Origin: a virus
Length of the DNA stretch: 27,573 nt
Strand: one strand, 5' to 3'
Virus record (IMG/VR): IMGVR_UViG_3300042868_000463
Coordinates: 1 to 27,573 of that record
The notes beneath the pieces were generated by a model. It did no database searches. It saw only the letters and a program-made list of their open reading frames with translations, and had not been told where the DNA came from. The position numbers and the translations under genes are program-made. Shown one piece after another: positions 15,255-24,328 of this stretch (the stretch's first letter is position 1; the number at the start of each line of letters is the position of its first letter).

Positions 15255-15665
15255 TCACAATATTTTTATTAACTCTGTTGAATTTGTACATCCCTTGATG
15301 TACCCACTATTAGTAAACACCTCAATTAAATGCTTGTTATTATTATTTGAGAACACGTACTTCGCCCCTTTAATTTTACAAACCTGAGTAAGAGTATAAA
15401 TCAATAAATCCAAACACTCTTTTCTGGCTGGCTTCTTTCTATAGGTCCTGCTAGATATTATCCACTCAACCCAAGTAACCTTTGCGTTCATCGTATAAAT
15501 GAATCCAGCACATACTGGCTCATCCCCATCAAATACAATCAGTCCGCTCGTAGCATCATCAGGTAAGAAATCTCTAGCCGGTGCATCCAGACCCCAGTCA
15601 TTCCACCACTTGACAAGGATGTCATCGTAGTCGTTTGCATTTAGTTGTCTTACTAATATTCCCAT
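15255..15665 (-). CDS. GNAT-like protein, 136 aa, T7 gp13 position
   Basis: The length and secondary structure pattern fit a minimal GCN5-related N-acetyltransferase: an N-terminal strand-helix (ILVRQLNANDYDDILVKWW), strand with GLIVFDGDEPVCAGFIYTM (41-59), a strand-helix at WVEWIISSRTYRKKPARK (65-82) where the acetyl-CoA loop lies, and LIEVFTNSGYIKG (113-125) resembling motif B. The usual Q/RxxGxG/A loop is degenerate (YRKKPAR), so acetyl-CoA binding is doubtful. T7 gp13 is 138 residues, is also GNAT-like, and is encoded just before genes 14-16, as here. I infer a virion-assembly role like that of gp13, with acetylation of a host or phage target as the alternative. Confidence 0.72.
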   Translation of the reverse strand: MGILVRQLNANDYDDILVKWWNDWGLDAPARDFLPDDATSGLIVFDGDEPVCAGFIYTMNAKVTWVEWIISSRTYRKKPARKECLDLLIYTLTQVCKIKGAKYVFSNNNNKHLIEVFTNSGYIKGCTNSTELIKIL

Positions 15666-15669
15666 AAAT

Positions 15670-16476
15670 TTAAGGATAACTTTTCATTACTTCAGACTCA
15701 ACTGCAAATAGCTCAACCTTAGTAGTGCTGTTATTCTCTAGTGTAAATATACAATAATGTCCTAGTACTCCGTGAGACTCCGCTACCGATCCCTTAATAT
15801 ACATAAAGAACGGGGTAGTTATACCTGGTACACTGCCACCTGCTATTGATGCATTCACAACTATCCTATTGGCACCAGTTGGGTAGTCCACTACAATGCT
15901 AGTAATCTGACCACACAATACTGGCGTACTATAACTAGGCGGTAGGCTGTAGTATAGGTAGTCCCCTACACTTACTATGCTTCCAATCTCTGTTAGGTCT
16001 GGACTAATAGGGAACGATACGCTCAATGCTGATGCAGCACCAGTTACGTTCTGACTTAATCCAATACCATTCACTGATCTAAGTGCGTACTCAGATGGCT
16101 GTGCTGGTACCGTACCTGCGTTCCGTACAAATGCAAACCATGATGCCTCCTTCTTCTCATACCAAGCAGCATTAATAAATCCTGAGGTCTGGATGTCTGT
16201 CTCCATTAGTGTATCCCAACTATTGCTTCCATCTAAATTAAGAGTCTTGAATATCTTATTCTCAAGAGGAGACACGTTGAACACACTCTGAATCCTAGAA
16301 TTATACTGAGTCCCATAGAAGTTGTTCCTGGTTTCATTCACGTTGTGACGGTACAAGTTCCCTCCCTTGAATGTGTAGAAGTAGTTGTTCATCCCAAGCA
16401 TGTAGTCAGGATTGAAGGAGTAGAATGAAGGCCACCCCTGTGCAGATTCGCTATATGATAGTGTATAGTTTGCCAT
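15670..16476 (-). CDS. Phage structural protein, 268 aa, probable tail component
   Basis: The frame is open 20 codons upstream, but the ATG at 16476 gives MANYTLSYSESAQGWPSFYSF and avoids running into the preceding gene, whose stop ends at 16482. The protein is beta-rich, with aromatic motifs (GWPSFYSF, MNNYFYTFKGGNLYRHN, FAFVRN). I associate the pair GWPSFYS / NNYFYTFKGG.LYRHN with structural proteins of environmental Bacteroidota phages, not with an enzyme. It is encoded between the duplicated adhesin-like protein and the GNAT-like gene, so it is probably part of the tail or a fibre-attachment protein. No function is proved. Confidence 0.6.
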   Translation of the reverse strand: MANYTLSYSESAQGWPSFYSFNPDYMLGMNNYFYTFKGGNLYRHNVNETRNNFYGTQYNSRIQSVFNVSPLENKIFKTLNLDGSNSWDTLMETDIQTSGFINAAWYEKKEASWFAFVRNAGTVPAQPSEYALRSVNGIGLSQNVTGAASALSVSFPISPDLTEIGSIVSVGDYLYYSLPPSYSTPVLCGQITSIVVDYPTGANRIVVNASIAGGSVPGITTPFFMYIKGSVAESHGVLGHYCIFTLENNSTTKVELFAVESEVMKSYP

Positions 16477-16481
16477 AGTTA

Positions 16482-18140
16482 TTAAGGACAAGTTCCAAAT
16501 TGAATTATTATGCCATTGGAATTTACTCGATACCAATTGTTAGCTCCAGCAGCGGTAGTCTTATAGTAGCCTGCACTTAGTTTAAACTGGCCGTTAGCAT
16601 CACTGAATACCAAGTCATTCAATCCAAGAACGCCTGCCCCACCAGTTACATATGCAACATAGTATGTCTGATCAATAGCATTAACACAAGCAGTTGAACT
16701 GTCAAAATTATTAAGGCTAGATGCAAATGATGGCAAAGCAGCTGGGCATATAACATTTACATTAAATAGAGTTGTTGAGCAAATTCCAAATATACTAAGG
16801 TTCAATAAGGATGGACTAGCTGTTGTCTTTGGTATCACCATAACACATAGACCCGGTGCTGATGCAGTAAGTTGCATTTGACCTGATGCTACTGAAACAC
16901 TAGTAGTTGTACCCAATGAAGCAAAAGTAGTTCCATTGTACTCAAACTCTGAAATACTAGGATAAGGCGAATTTGCTACTATACTGCAATCTGAATTACC
17001 AATAAAAGTAGGTAATCCTGCTGTGCCCTGAAGCCATCCTTCTGTCGGTGAAGATACACCGTTATAGTTCACACTATTGTACGTGGCCAATATTCCATCA
17101 GCTAGACCTTGTGGATTAAAATTAACAACAATAGCCCCAGTACCAGTGCCTACACTTGTCTCAACATAATACACACCCTGACCTCCACTACCATTTATTG
17201 ATCCTCCACAAGGAACTGGAACTAGACAAGTACCAAATAAAACAATTGCTCCATTTGCATCCACCTGATACCATTCATTAGCTCCTGCATCATTAGTCTT
17301 GTAGAACCCTGCTGCTAATTTAAACTGACCATTGGCATCACTGAATACTAAGTCGTATAATCCAAGAACACCTGCAGCTCCATTCACATGGGCTACATAA
17401 TACGTTTGGTCTATAGCATCAGCGCAAGCCAATTCACTATTAGCATTCATTGTGCTTGAATCAAACGATGGTAGCGCAGCTGGGCATGAAACTGAAACGC
17501 TAAATACAGCACCAGTACAGGGCCCAACAAATGTAAGGTTTAGAATAGATGGAGATGCCGCTGTCTTAGGTATAACCATAACGCAATTGCCTGGAGCAGA
17601 AGCAGTAAGTTGTAGCTGACCTGCGGCTATAGTCACAGGTTCTGTAGTACCTAATGGAGCAAATGTTGTCCCATTATATTGGAATTCATTAAGTGTATAA
17701 GGTGACCCTGAAACTATCCCACTGCTACAAGCATCAGATGATGACCCAAGATAAGTAGTTAACCCTGCTGTACCTTGTCTCCATCCAAATGTTGGAGATG
17801 ATAATCCATTGTAAACAGTACTATTATAAACAGCTTTAATCCCCTCTGGCACAGCTGTAGGATTAAACCTAACAATTACCGCTCCAGTAGGGCTACCAAG
17901 ATTTGTATTTAAATAATACACACCCTGTGTACCATTGGCATTTATTGTACTTCCACAAGGAACTGCACAGGCAGGGCAAGTCTGCTGAGGTAATAGTACT
18001 CCAGATAACTGCTCTCTAACAATAGACCCATCGGAATAGAAACCATTTGCAGCCACTGTAGTCAACGCAGCATTTGAGTATACCACCGAAGCAGTGCTAA
18101 GTGATGGGGCATCTAAATAAAATGTTCCTGATGTTGCCAT
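16482..18140 (-). CDS. Adhesin-like tail protein with two tandem ~245-residue modules
   Basis: The 552-residue protein is Ser/Thr/Gly/Asn-rich and beta-structured. Its N-terminal 50 residues (GTFYLDAPSLSTASVVYSNA, then FYSDGSIVRE) look like a capping domain also used in Bacteroidota phage tail proteins. Then two copies of one module follow: residues 62-305 and 311-551. Shared landmarks are CG(S/G)(T/S)I, GVYY, FNP, EFxYNGTTF, QLTASAPG.CVMVIPK, CPAALPSF, AIDQTYYVA and LVFSDANGQFKL. Cysteines recur at matching places and probably form disulfides or bind metal. The position after the tail tube gene and the modular duplication fit a receptor-binding or decoration protein. It ends 5 nt before the next start. 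Confidence 0.65.
   Translation of the reverse strand: MATSGTFYLDAPSLSTASVVYSNAALTTVAANGFYSDGSIVREQLSGVLLPQQTCPACAVPCGSTINANGTQGVYYLNTNLGSPTGAVIVRFNPTAVPEGIKAVYNSTVYNGLSSPTFGWRQGTAGLTTYLGSSSDACSSGIVSGSPYTLNEFQYNGTTFAPLGTTEPVTIAAGQLQLTASAPGNCVMVIPKTAASPSILNLTFVGPCTGAVFSVSVSCPAALPSFDSSTMNANSELACADAIDQTYYVAHVNGAAGVLGLYDLVFSDANGQFKLAAGFYKTNDAGANEWYQVDANGAIVLFGTCLVPVPCGGSINGSGGQGVYYVETSVGTGTGAIVVNFNPQGLADGILATYNSVNYNGVSSPTEGWLQGTAGLPTFIGNSDCSIVANSPYPSISEFEYNGTTFASLGTTTSVSVASGQMQLTASAPGLCVMVIPKTTASPSLLNLSIFGICSTTLFNVNVICPAALPSFASSLNNFDSSTACVNAIDQTYYVAYVTGGAGVLGLNDLVFSDANGQFKLSAGYYKTTAAGANNWYRVNSNGIIIQFGTCP
16488..17957 (-). repeat. Tandem duplication of an adhesin-like module within one gene
   Basis: Module A is about 17226-17957 and module B about 16488-17210, offset by 246-249 codons. 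Protein similarity is plain along the full length (for example FSDANGQFKL in both, and CPAALPSF in both), while the DNA has diverged, so the duplication is not recent. The N-terminal part of the gene carries a third, more distant copy of the module's last segment (YSNAALTTVAANGFYSDG against FSDANGQFKLAAGFYKT). Confidence 0.85.
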
Positions 18141-18150
18141 ATTAACTTGT

Positions 18151-21100
18151 TTATGCGCAGCCGCAGCATGCGTCTAGAGTAGTTGTATTAGAGTAGCAAA
18201 GAGTTACAGGTGCTGAGTTTCTGTAATCCCAAATTAGATAAAGATAATTTCCACTGCTAGGTACAGTGAATGATCCTGAGAAGAATCCAGCACTGCCAGT
18301 TATTGGACTAACCACTGTAGATGCAGCAATCAATGATGCAATGTTAGCAGGATTGTTTGCGTATAGCGTATTGCTACGAAGATATCTAAACTTATCCTGA
18401 CCTAACACAAAATCAAATGTATCAAAGTCAATCTTATTAGATATAATCTGTAAGCTTGATCCTCCTGTTGGTATACCTGATGTTCCTTCAGCACCTACAA
18501 TTGTATTGTATTGAGACACTATAGGACTTGCGCTTCCTGTAGCAAATGTAACAAGAGTAGATTGCAATGGCGATACAAAAGCTCCATCAGTATATCTGTA
18601 TTGATTGTGGATAAACTTACCTGCATCAACCACACTAGTAAGAGTTACATTAACAATAGTTAGAGCCTGTTGAACAGGGCAGCTATGTCTTACTGTTATC
18701 TCTAAAGGATTCGATGCAATTATCGCAACCGTACTTACGTTAACAGAGTTAGAGTTCTTATTAAACTGCAATGATCCTGATGTAGTTACAGGTCCAGATG
18801 TCTGAGTAACGCCATTGTAAGTTACTGATATAGTAAACGATGCAGTAGACCCAGCAGGTACAGTATAAGTCAATGTTGTAAGTCCAACAGCCTGACCTAA
18901 GTCAACACAATAATTTTGTGTATTCCCTGTAGGTATAGTAAATGTCTGAGCAACACCACATGATAAGCAATCAGCTGGTCTAGGTAACTCCTCAGAGTTA
19001 GTAGTCAAAACGTATTCATTTAGATACGGATCATATCCACCTAGCTTCTGAGTATTGAATGACTGAATGAACTCATCTCTGAACCAAGTCCTCATACCCA
19101 TCTCAGAGATTACAGCAAGGTCATTGCCTCTTAATTGAATTACTGCACCACGCTTTACATCTGTAAAGAATCTATCATATCCCCACTGTACATAACTCTC
19201 CGGGTGGAAGCTAATGCCAAACTCCTCTTGTCTAGCTATCTGAGTACCAAGTATCTCAGGCACTGATGAGATAGCACCACCACCTGCTGAGTCAGAAATC
19301 AAATTCTTACTAGCAAGCACATAGGATATCTTATCCTCCTGTAGTACAAGCACATCTGTCTCACGACCATCTAAAACATAGATAGGTCCAAATGATACCT
19401 CAAGGTACTTATAGTTAAGTAGACCAAGGTTAAACTCATTGAGCTTATTAACATTACTCTCAAAGTTATACACACCACTATAGGTCATGTCTGCAAATCT
19501 CCTAACCCTTCTATAGTCCTGAGCAGATACAGCGGTTACTCTGTTGCCTAATGTAAGTGTCCTACCAATAATTGAGTCAAGAATCTTATAGCTCTCCGCT
19601 CCGTTGCCAAAGCAGAAGCAGTTAAAGAACAGCGTGTCAATAATTGCTGATGCTGATATTGTCTGATTCTGGACGTTACCGATGTGGTATCCATTTACAA
19701 TTGGAAGAGATAAGTCATTCTCGAAGAATATATCAGGAGATGCATCAGATGGCTCAGTCTCAAATATAATAGTTGAGTCAGCACGGAACACCTCGAACGT
19801 AGCAATAATAGTAGACCTTCTAGAATTTCTATAAAGTGTACCAGTACAACGAACGGTGCCAGACATAACAAGCGACAGCTCGTTAGTGACTGTGTTTCTA
19901 GCAAATCGATACTTGTTAGTACATGTTTCAGGATCAGAAATAGCAGCTGTTGCTAATCCTGTAGTATAATTATATACTGTAGATATGTAGTCATTCTGGA
20001 TTTCGCATCCATCTCCTCCTACATCTTGCATACCCTGATCTAGAACTACTTGAACATTGTCCCCATTAAACCACTGCACCATATTATCATAGTCAGCAGA
20101 TGCAATCATGGTCTTCTCTAGAGTATATATTCTCTTCTCACAATCACCATTGCCTTTACCTACACCAAGTCTTTGGAACTTAAGGTTTATCTTTATCCTA
20201 CTACCAGCAGGCACAGTATAGTCCTCATATACCCATGCAGGATTAGCAGGATCATATCCAGCTACCCTCTTAGAGTTCATTGGATAACTTAATCTTGGGT
20301 AGTCCCCTCCATTATTCTCATCTACCTGAATAGTACCTGGTGCTATAATGTCATCCTGTCCCTTAACTACAGCGAAGTTATTTGGATTAATCTTTATGTA
20401 TACACCAGCAGGTACAGGGATATTTACTTCTGGATCTAGATCACTTGGTATCTCAATGAATCCTTCTACCTGAGACTCTTTCTCAAGCACAGTAGTGTAC
20501 ACACAATTCTGTGTAGGCCCATTAGTATCAGCCTTTACAATTAGTCTATCTCCCTGCTGTACCTTCCTAGCATTCTCGCCCTCAAGCAAGAAGAACACGT
20601 TATTAGTTAGCGGATCATTGAAGAATATTGTGCTATATATTGTGTCATAGTTCTCCTCATCAGGCTTAATCACAAACTTATATCGTGTTGCCCAATATGG
20701 TGGCTTCTGAGTTACAGGTATAGTAACCTGTATTGAGTTCTTTGTATCAGATGCTGAACATGGTATGTGAACAGTATTGTTTGGACTGACTAAAGCAGTT
20801 GTTGACCTGTTAAATTCATCCATGTACACGATGCCAATCTCATATCCTCTATTGCTATGCAAGCTTCTTGAAGAGTTTATCTTCTGATAGAACGCATTAA
20901 CATTAGTGAACTCATAGTACTCGTATACGTTTACTGTTGGGGTAGTCGTATTGTTGACATACCTCATTGTAAGTAATTGTATGCCTATGTATGGGCTGCC
21001 TGGTGATGTAATGATACCTAGACCCTGACCAGCAGATCCAATACCACTCTGGTATTTAATTAAAGCATCTAAGTTCTGTAGCAGTGAGCAGTTAAACTGG

Positions 21101-22572
21101 TCGGTAAATGTTGTCCCATTACAAGAGTTTGCTACAGTAGTGACATTAGAAATAGTTCCTATAGCATCTTGAAACTCATCACTACTTGCCAGCTCATATA
21201 CTGATGAGTAAGCCTTAGGTAGTACAAATGAGAAGTTAAGAGATACACTATCATTAGTCTCTGTAGGGAACGGAGTATCACCTGAGAACCCCTCATGATC
21301 AAAGGTTATATCAAGCGTAATAGAGGCCCCCTCAACGAGTTCAAATGGCATAAGGTCTAGTAACACCACTGAGCCTGGAATCGTCTGAGCACCGCCAAAA
21401 TTATAGGCTCCTGAGGTAAAAGAATTTGTTATCTCAGAGTTGTCAAGCTCATCAGATATTAACTGCGTAGAGTACTCAAGCTTTACAGGATTACTATTAG
21501 CATCCACCATGTCATACCCCTCAACATAGTTGCCATACATGAGCCTGTTGCCCATGATGGTCTGAGCCTTAGCCAGCAATGGTACGTTGTCGTACAATCT
21601 AAGCAGCTCACTTTCAGGTAGAACGGTAAATATCTTACTGTTTGTGAATGTGTATGTACGGTCTTCATTATTAGTGAATCCAAGGTCAGCCTTGTTAAGC
21701 TTCTCAATGACCTTAATCACATTGCTATTGGTATCCTTAAACAATAAGTCAATACCAACTACTAGTGGCCCACCTGTATTGTAAGTTACTCTAGCACCAT
21801 TAAACTGATTCTGCATACCATCATTGAGGTAGCTGTTAATGCTAAAGCTAAACTGCTTAGGTTGAAACGCAGGAGCAGACCACTGAGATGTGGCACTGTA
21901 CTCTCCATCCTCATACTCGTATCGATACGCAAAGCATATGTACCTGCTTTCTAGGAAGTTATTCTGATCACCCGTGTTTATTAATGTAACACTAGGTGAC
22001 TGCACCGGTGGCTTCTTAATAACAAGAATAGACTCAGCACTAAACTGGTCTATGTTACCCACAGGATCAGCGTAGTTCTTCAGTATGTTTATTACCCTAG
22101 GTGGGTTATAGTCATCAGTGAAGAATATTAAGTTGTCAATAATACTTACCCCTGTAATTAGATACTCAGGGTTAAAGTTTAGCGTAGTATTACTACCACC
22201 CCCATCGTTGATACTAATCAAGTGGTAGGTCAATATGTTGTTGTACACGTTGAATGACACAATCATATCAAGCTTACCTGTAGCACCTACTGGGAAGTTG
22301 GAGTCATGGATAAACCAGTAGATAGTCTCGTTGGTGTTGTCCGCTATAGTGCCTATGCATCTAGCCGAAGAACTTAGTGCTGTTCCATTAACATACTTAA
22401 CTGTAGTTAACTTGCTGTTGCCCTTAGTATTTTCAATGACACCAATCTCAGAGTTTTCAGTAGACCCCATGCGAACATTAAGCGCATCGATATACTCTCC
22501 ATCAGGAATGAGTCGTTCATCAACGACCTTATTCATTCTCCCAGCTATGAAGTTTCTTGTGATGTTAGTCAT
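18151..22572 (-). CDS. Large tail tube/nozzle-type (stabilisation) protein, 1473 aa
   Basis: The N-terminus (RNFIAGRMNKVVDERLIPDG, followed by EYIDALNVRMGSTE and EIGVIENTKGN) has the style of podoviral tail nozzle/stabilisation proteins (T7 gp12, P22 gp10 and relatives): an extended arm naming a 'decorate-the-genome' beta-propeller repeat, with many D/N-rich turns. It is longer than T7 gp12 (about 790) because of extra beta domains. One is an Ig-like module after CLSCG (near 1203) with YCVDLGQ and VTYNG. The last residues are cysteine-rich (DACCGCA). It follows two probable connector genes and precedes the adhesin-like gene, the T7 gene 12 position. It starts 1 nt after the upstream stop. The exact family is inferred. 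Confidence 0.68.
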   Translation of the reverse strand: MTNITRNFIAGRMNKVVDERLIPDGEYIDALNVRMGSTENSEIGVIENTKGNSKLTTVKYVNGTALSSSARCIGTIADNTNETIYWFIHDSNFPVGATGKLDMIVSFNVYNNILTYHLISINDGGGSNTTLNFNPEYLITGVSIIDNLIFFTDDYNPPRVINILKNYADPVGNIDQFSAESILVIKKPPVQSPSVTLINTGDQNNFLESRYICFAYRYEYEDGEYSATSQWSAPAFQPKQFSFSINSYLNDGMQNQFNGARVTYNTGGPLVVGIDLLFKDTNSNVIKVIEKLNKADLGFTNNEDRTYTFTNSKIFTVLPESELLRLYDNVPLLAKAQTIMGNRLMYGNYVEGYDMVDANSNPVKLEYSTQLISDELDNSEITNSFTSGAYNFGGAQTIPGSVVLLDLMPFELVEGASITLDITFDHEGFSGDTPFPTETNDSVSLNFSFVLPKAYSSVYELASSDEFQDAIGTISNVTTVANSCNGTTFTDQFNCSLLQNLDALIKYQSGIGSAGQGLGIITSPGSPYIGIQLLTMRYVNNTTTPTVNVYEYYEFTNVNAFYQKINSSRSLHSNRGYEIGIVYMDEFNRSTTALVSPNNTVHIPCSASDTKNSIQVTIPVTQKPPYWATRYKFVIKPDEENYDTIYSTIFFNDPLTNNVFFLLEGENARKVQQGDRLIVKADTNGPTQNCVYTTVLEKESQVEGFIEIPSDLDPEVNIPVPAGVYIKINPNNFAVVKGQDDIIAPGTIQVDENNGGDYPRLSYPMNSKRVAGYDPANPAWVYEDYTVPAGSRIKINLKFQRLGVGKGNGDCEKRIYTLEKTMIASADYDNMVQWFNGDNVQVVLDQGMQDVGGDGCEIQNDYISTVYNYTTGLATAAISDPETCTNKYRFARNTVTNELSLVMSGTVRCTGTLYRNSRRSTIIATFEVFRADSTIIFETEPSDASPDIFFENDLSLPIVNGYHIGNVQNQTISASAIIDTLFFNCFCFGNGAESYKILDSIIGRTLTLGNRVTAVSAQDYRRVRRFADMTYSGVYNFESNVNKLNEFNLGLLNYKYLEVSFGPIYVLDGRETDVLVLQEDKISYVLASKNLISDSAGGGAISSVPEILGTQIARQEEFGISFHPESYVQWGYDRFFTDVKRGAVIQLRGNDLAVISEMGMRTWFRDEFIQSFNTQKLGGYDPYLNEYVLTTNSEELPRPADCLSCGVAQTFTIPTGNTQNYCVDLGQAVGLTTLTYTVPAGSTASFTISVTYNGVTQTSGPVTTSGSLQFNKNSNSVNVSTVAIIASNPLEITVRHSCPVQQALTIVNVTLTSVVDAGKFIHNQYRYTDGAFVSPLQSTLVTFATGSASPIVSQYNTIVGAEGTSGIPTGGSSLQIISNKIDFDTFDFVLGQDKFRYLRSNTLYANNPANIASLIAASTVVSPITGSAGFFSGSFTVPSSGNYLYLIWDYRNSAPVTLCYSNTTTLDACCGCA

Positions 22573-22573
22573 A

Positions 22574-23497
22574 TTATTTCAACCACTTGTCCATGCCACG
22601 TAGATTCATCAATAGTCTACCTGGGTGAATGTTACTCAATCTTATTTTAGAATTTCTTAGAAGAGCAGTCTTCTCTTTTCTTGCACGGTTCACAATGTAC
22701 TCCTGTACACCAAGCTTAGAGTTTAATATTTCATACGTAATGTACGCATAAATAAATTTTTCAAACAATTTATTTACACTAACACTCGCATCATTCCCAT
22801 TCTCAAGGCCATCAGATATGTACTCTAATATCACTGATTGGCCATACATGTCTGAGTTGAAGTTAATCACACCACTCTTGGCATCAATATTAAATGTAGG
22901 GTTGAAGTTAGCAGTCTCAGTATTCAATCCATATCTCGCTCCAATCCCATAGTCAAAGTACCAGTTGCCATCCATGTTCCATCCTTCTTGACCATCGTAT
23001 GGGCTCTGAGGATTCAAGTAAATACTTCTCTTGATACCCTCTAATCTCTGTAAGTCAATCTCAGAAAACTCAGGTGACAATGCATTTCCCTCGTGGTCAA
23101 ACAATATTCTTCCGGTATTATCCTGAAGGTAAGCCAATGAAGAAAGAACTTGAATGTTCTCAGTTAATGGTCTTAGATACCCATCCTTATATAGGTTTAC
23201 CCTAACCCAGTTGACATAGTCAGATGGTAGGATATACTTAAGTGTATCATTTACAGTTAGTTCTAGAACCTTTACCTGCTTGAATGCATCGTAGTTCAGC
23301 TCCTGTATCGCTCTCTTGGCATGAAACAAAATCTTATACCGCTCCTCATTATTCACCAATGAGTGGTTTCCAGAGTACATCAACAAGAAGTTATTGACAA
23401 TATCCTGTAAGCTAACATACTGGTACGATCCCCAGTTTGCATCTACAGGAGCTACCCCGTTATTTTCGTAGTACTTTTCTTGAGTGATGTATGCCAT
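22574..23497 (-). CDS. Probable head-tail connector/tail tubular protein, 307 aa
   Basis: The protein begins MAYITQEKYYENNGVAPVDA and has a helical hairpin around NNEERYKILFHAKRAIQELN, then a beta domain containing LPSDYVNWVRVNLYKDGYLRP and a C-terminal helical section (KLFEKFIYAYITYEILNSKL). An N-terminal helical bundle with a beta insertion and a final helix is the layout of portal-bound adaptor/tail tubular A proteins (T7 gp11, P22 gp4 type) and of ring proteins in crAss-like phages. The place immediately before the large tail nozzle gene supports this. No direct sequence match is claimed. It begins 3 nt after the upstream stop and is surely co-transcribed with it. Confidence 0.58.
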   Translation of the reverse strand: MAYITQEKYYENNGVAPVDANWGSYQYVSLQDIVNNFLLMYSGNHSLVNNEERYKILFHAKRAIQELNYDAFKQVKVLELTVNDTLKYILPSDYVNWVRVNLYKDGYLRPLTENIQVLSSLAYLQDNTGRILFDHEGNALSPEFSEIDLQRLEGIKRSIYLNPQSPYDGQEGWNMDGNWYFDYGIGARYGLNTETANFNPTFNIDAKSGVINFNSDMYGQSVILEYISDGLENGNDASVSVNKLFEKFIYAYITYEILNSKLGVQEYIVNRARKEKTALLRNSKIRLSNIHPGRLLMNLRGMDKWLK

Positions 23498-23499
23498 GA

Positions 23500-24243
23500 T
23501 TATTGTGATTGTTTTTGTTCTTCAGCTCCACCAAATTGAACTGCCTCAATCTCACGTATAGACATACCGGCATACTGAAGAATTTTTGTAACTAATTTTA
23601 TTTCATCCTCTATAGGTAGCTCAAAGTCTTGGTATCCTAAACCAGGGGCCTGATTGAACACAGGCTCACCATTAGTTAGTGTAGTGAATGTCCACTTAGG
23701 GTCCTTTGGATATCTGAAGTAGTTGGCATCCACCTCGTTAGCAAGATTAATAGTTGATGGGTATACGGTAAGTATGCTACCTTCCTGAGTATAAGCAGGG
23801 AATGTTTCTGTTGGAGCAGTCAAGTTAGAGTTAATCAGCATCGTAATCTTACCATGAGTTACCTTGTCAGCCTCCCCCTTGAATACTCTAGTGGCACCAG
23901 ATCCATCATACACAAGAATCTTATTGATCATAAAGTAATCAAAGCCAGTCGTTGTTACTGATGGCAAATAATATCTGTTTGTTGCTGGAGCAAACTGAGT
24001 AAGCGTAGATGTAGTAGCGAACAATTCAATCGCTTCCTCTAAAGTTTTTCTAACATTTGCATAGTCAGTACCTGAAACACGAGCATTCTCTTTGTTAATA
24101 GTATTGTTGTACTCAGAGAAGTACTCCTCAAATAATTCTAGCTGAGCCTGCTTGGCAAACAGGTTAAAGTCAGATGGGGAGATGTAGCCGTAATTATTCT
24201 TGTTCAGAATTGCCAATACGGTATTTCGAACTGAGTTGATCAT
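23500..24243 (-). CDS. Phage structural protein, probable connector/adaptor, 247 aa
   Basis: The protein begins MINSVRNTVLAILNKNNYGY and continues ISPSDFNLFAKQAQLELFEE, a helix pattern common to conserved virion proteins of environmental Bacteroidota phages; the rest alternates short helices and strands (FDYFMINKILVYDG, ANYFRYPKDPKWTF). The last 40 residues (LPIEDEIKLVTKILQYAGMS...) form a helix and a Gln/Glu-rich tail. It is separated from the upstream gene by a terminator and a possible promoter, and is followed 3 nt later by the 307-residue connector gene. A role in the head-tail connector is inferred from gene order (scaffold, capsid, small proteins, this, connector, nozzle). Confidence 0.58.
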   Translation of the reverse strand: MINSVRNTVLAILNKNNYGYISPSDFNLFAKQAQLELFEEYFSEYNNTINKENARVSGTDYANVRKTLEEAIELFATTSTLTQFAPATNRYYLPSVTTTGFDYFMINKILVYDGSGATRVFKGEADKVTHGKITMLINSNLTAPTETFPAYTQEGSILTVYPSTINLANEVDANYFRYPKDPKWTFTTLTNGEPVFNQAPGLGYQDFELPIEDEIKLVTKILQYAGMSIREIEAVQFGGAEEQKQSQ

Positions 24244-24256
24244 TCTAGTCTTTTTA

Positions 24257-24264
24257 CAAATATA
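24257..24264 (-). promoter_or_regulatory. Possible Bacteroidota-type -7 element (TATATTTG)
   Basis: On the - strand TATATTTG matches the Bacteroidota consensus TAnnTTTG and lies between the terminator at 24268-24296 and the start of the 247-residue gene at 24243. A TTTG at the expected -33 distance is not present, and the start codon is only about 13 nt downstream, so the transcript would be nearly leaderless. It may restart transcription after the terminator. Confidence 0.3.
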
Positions 24265-24267
24265 AAC

Positions 24268-24296
24268 AAAAAAAAAGAGGGTGTTATTACACCCCC
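24268..24296 (-). terminator. Intrinsic terminator between the 249-aa and 247-aa genes
   Basis: Read on the - strand, GGGTGT-AATA-ACACCC forms a 6-bp GC-rich hairpin (extended by flanking G on the 5' side) and is followed by CTC and a run of nine T. This is a textbook rho-independent terminator for the capsid/small-gene part of the late block. Confidence 0.85.
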
Positions 24297-24328
24297 ATTT
24301 TTAAACTTAAGCCCAAAAAAAACTATGC

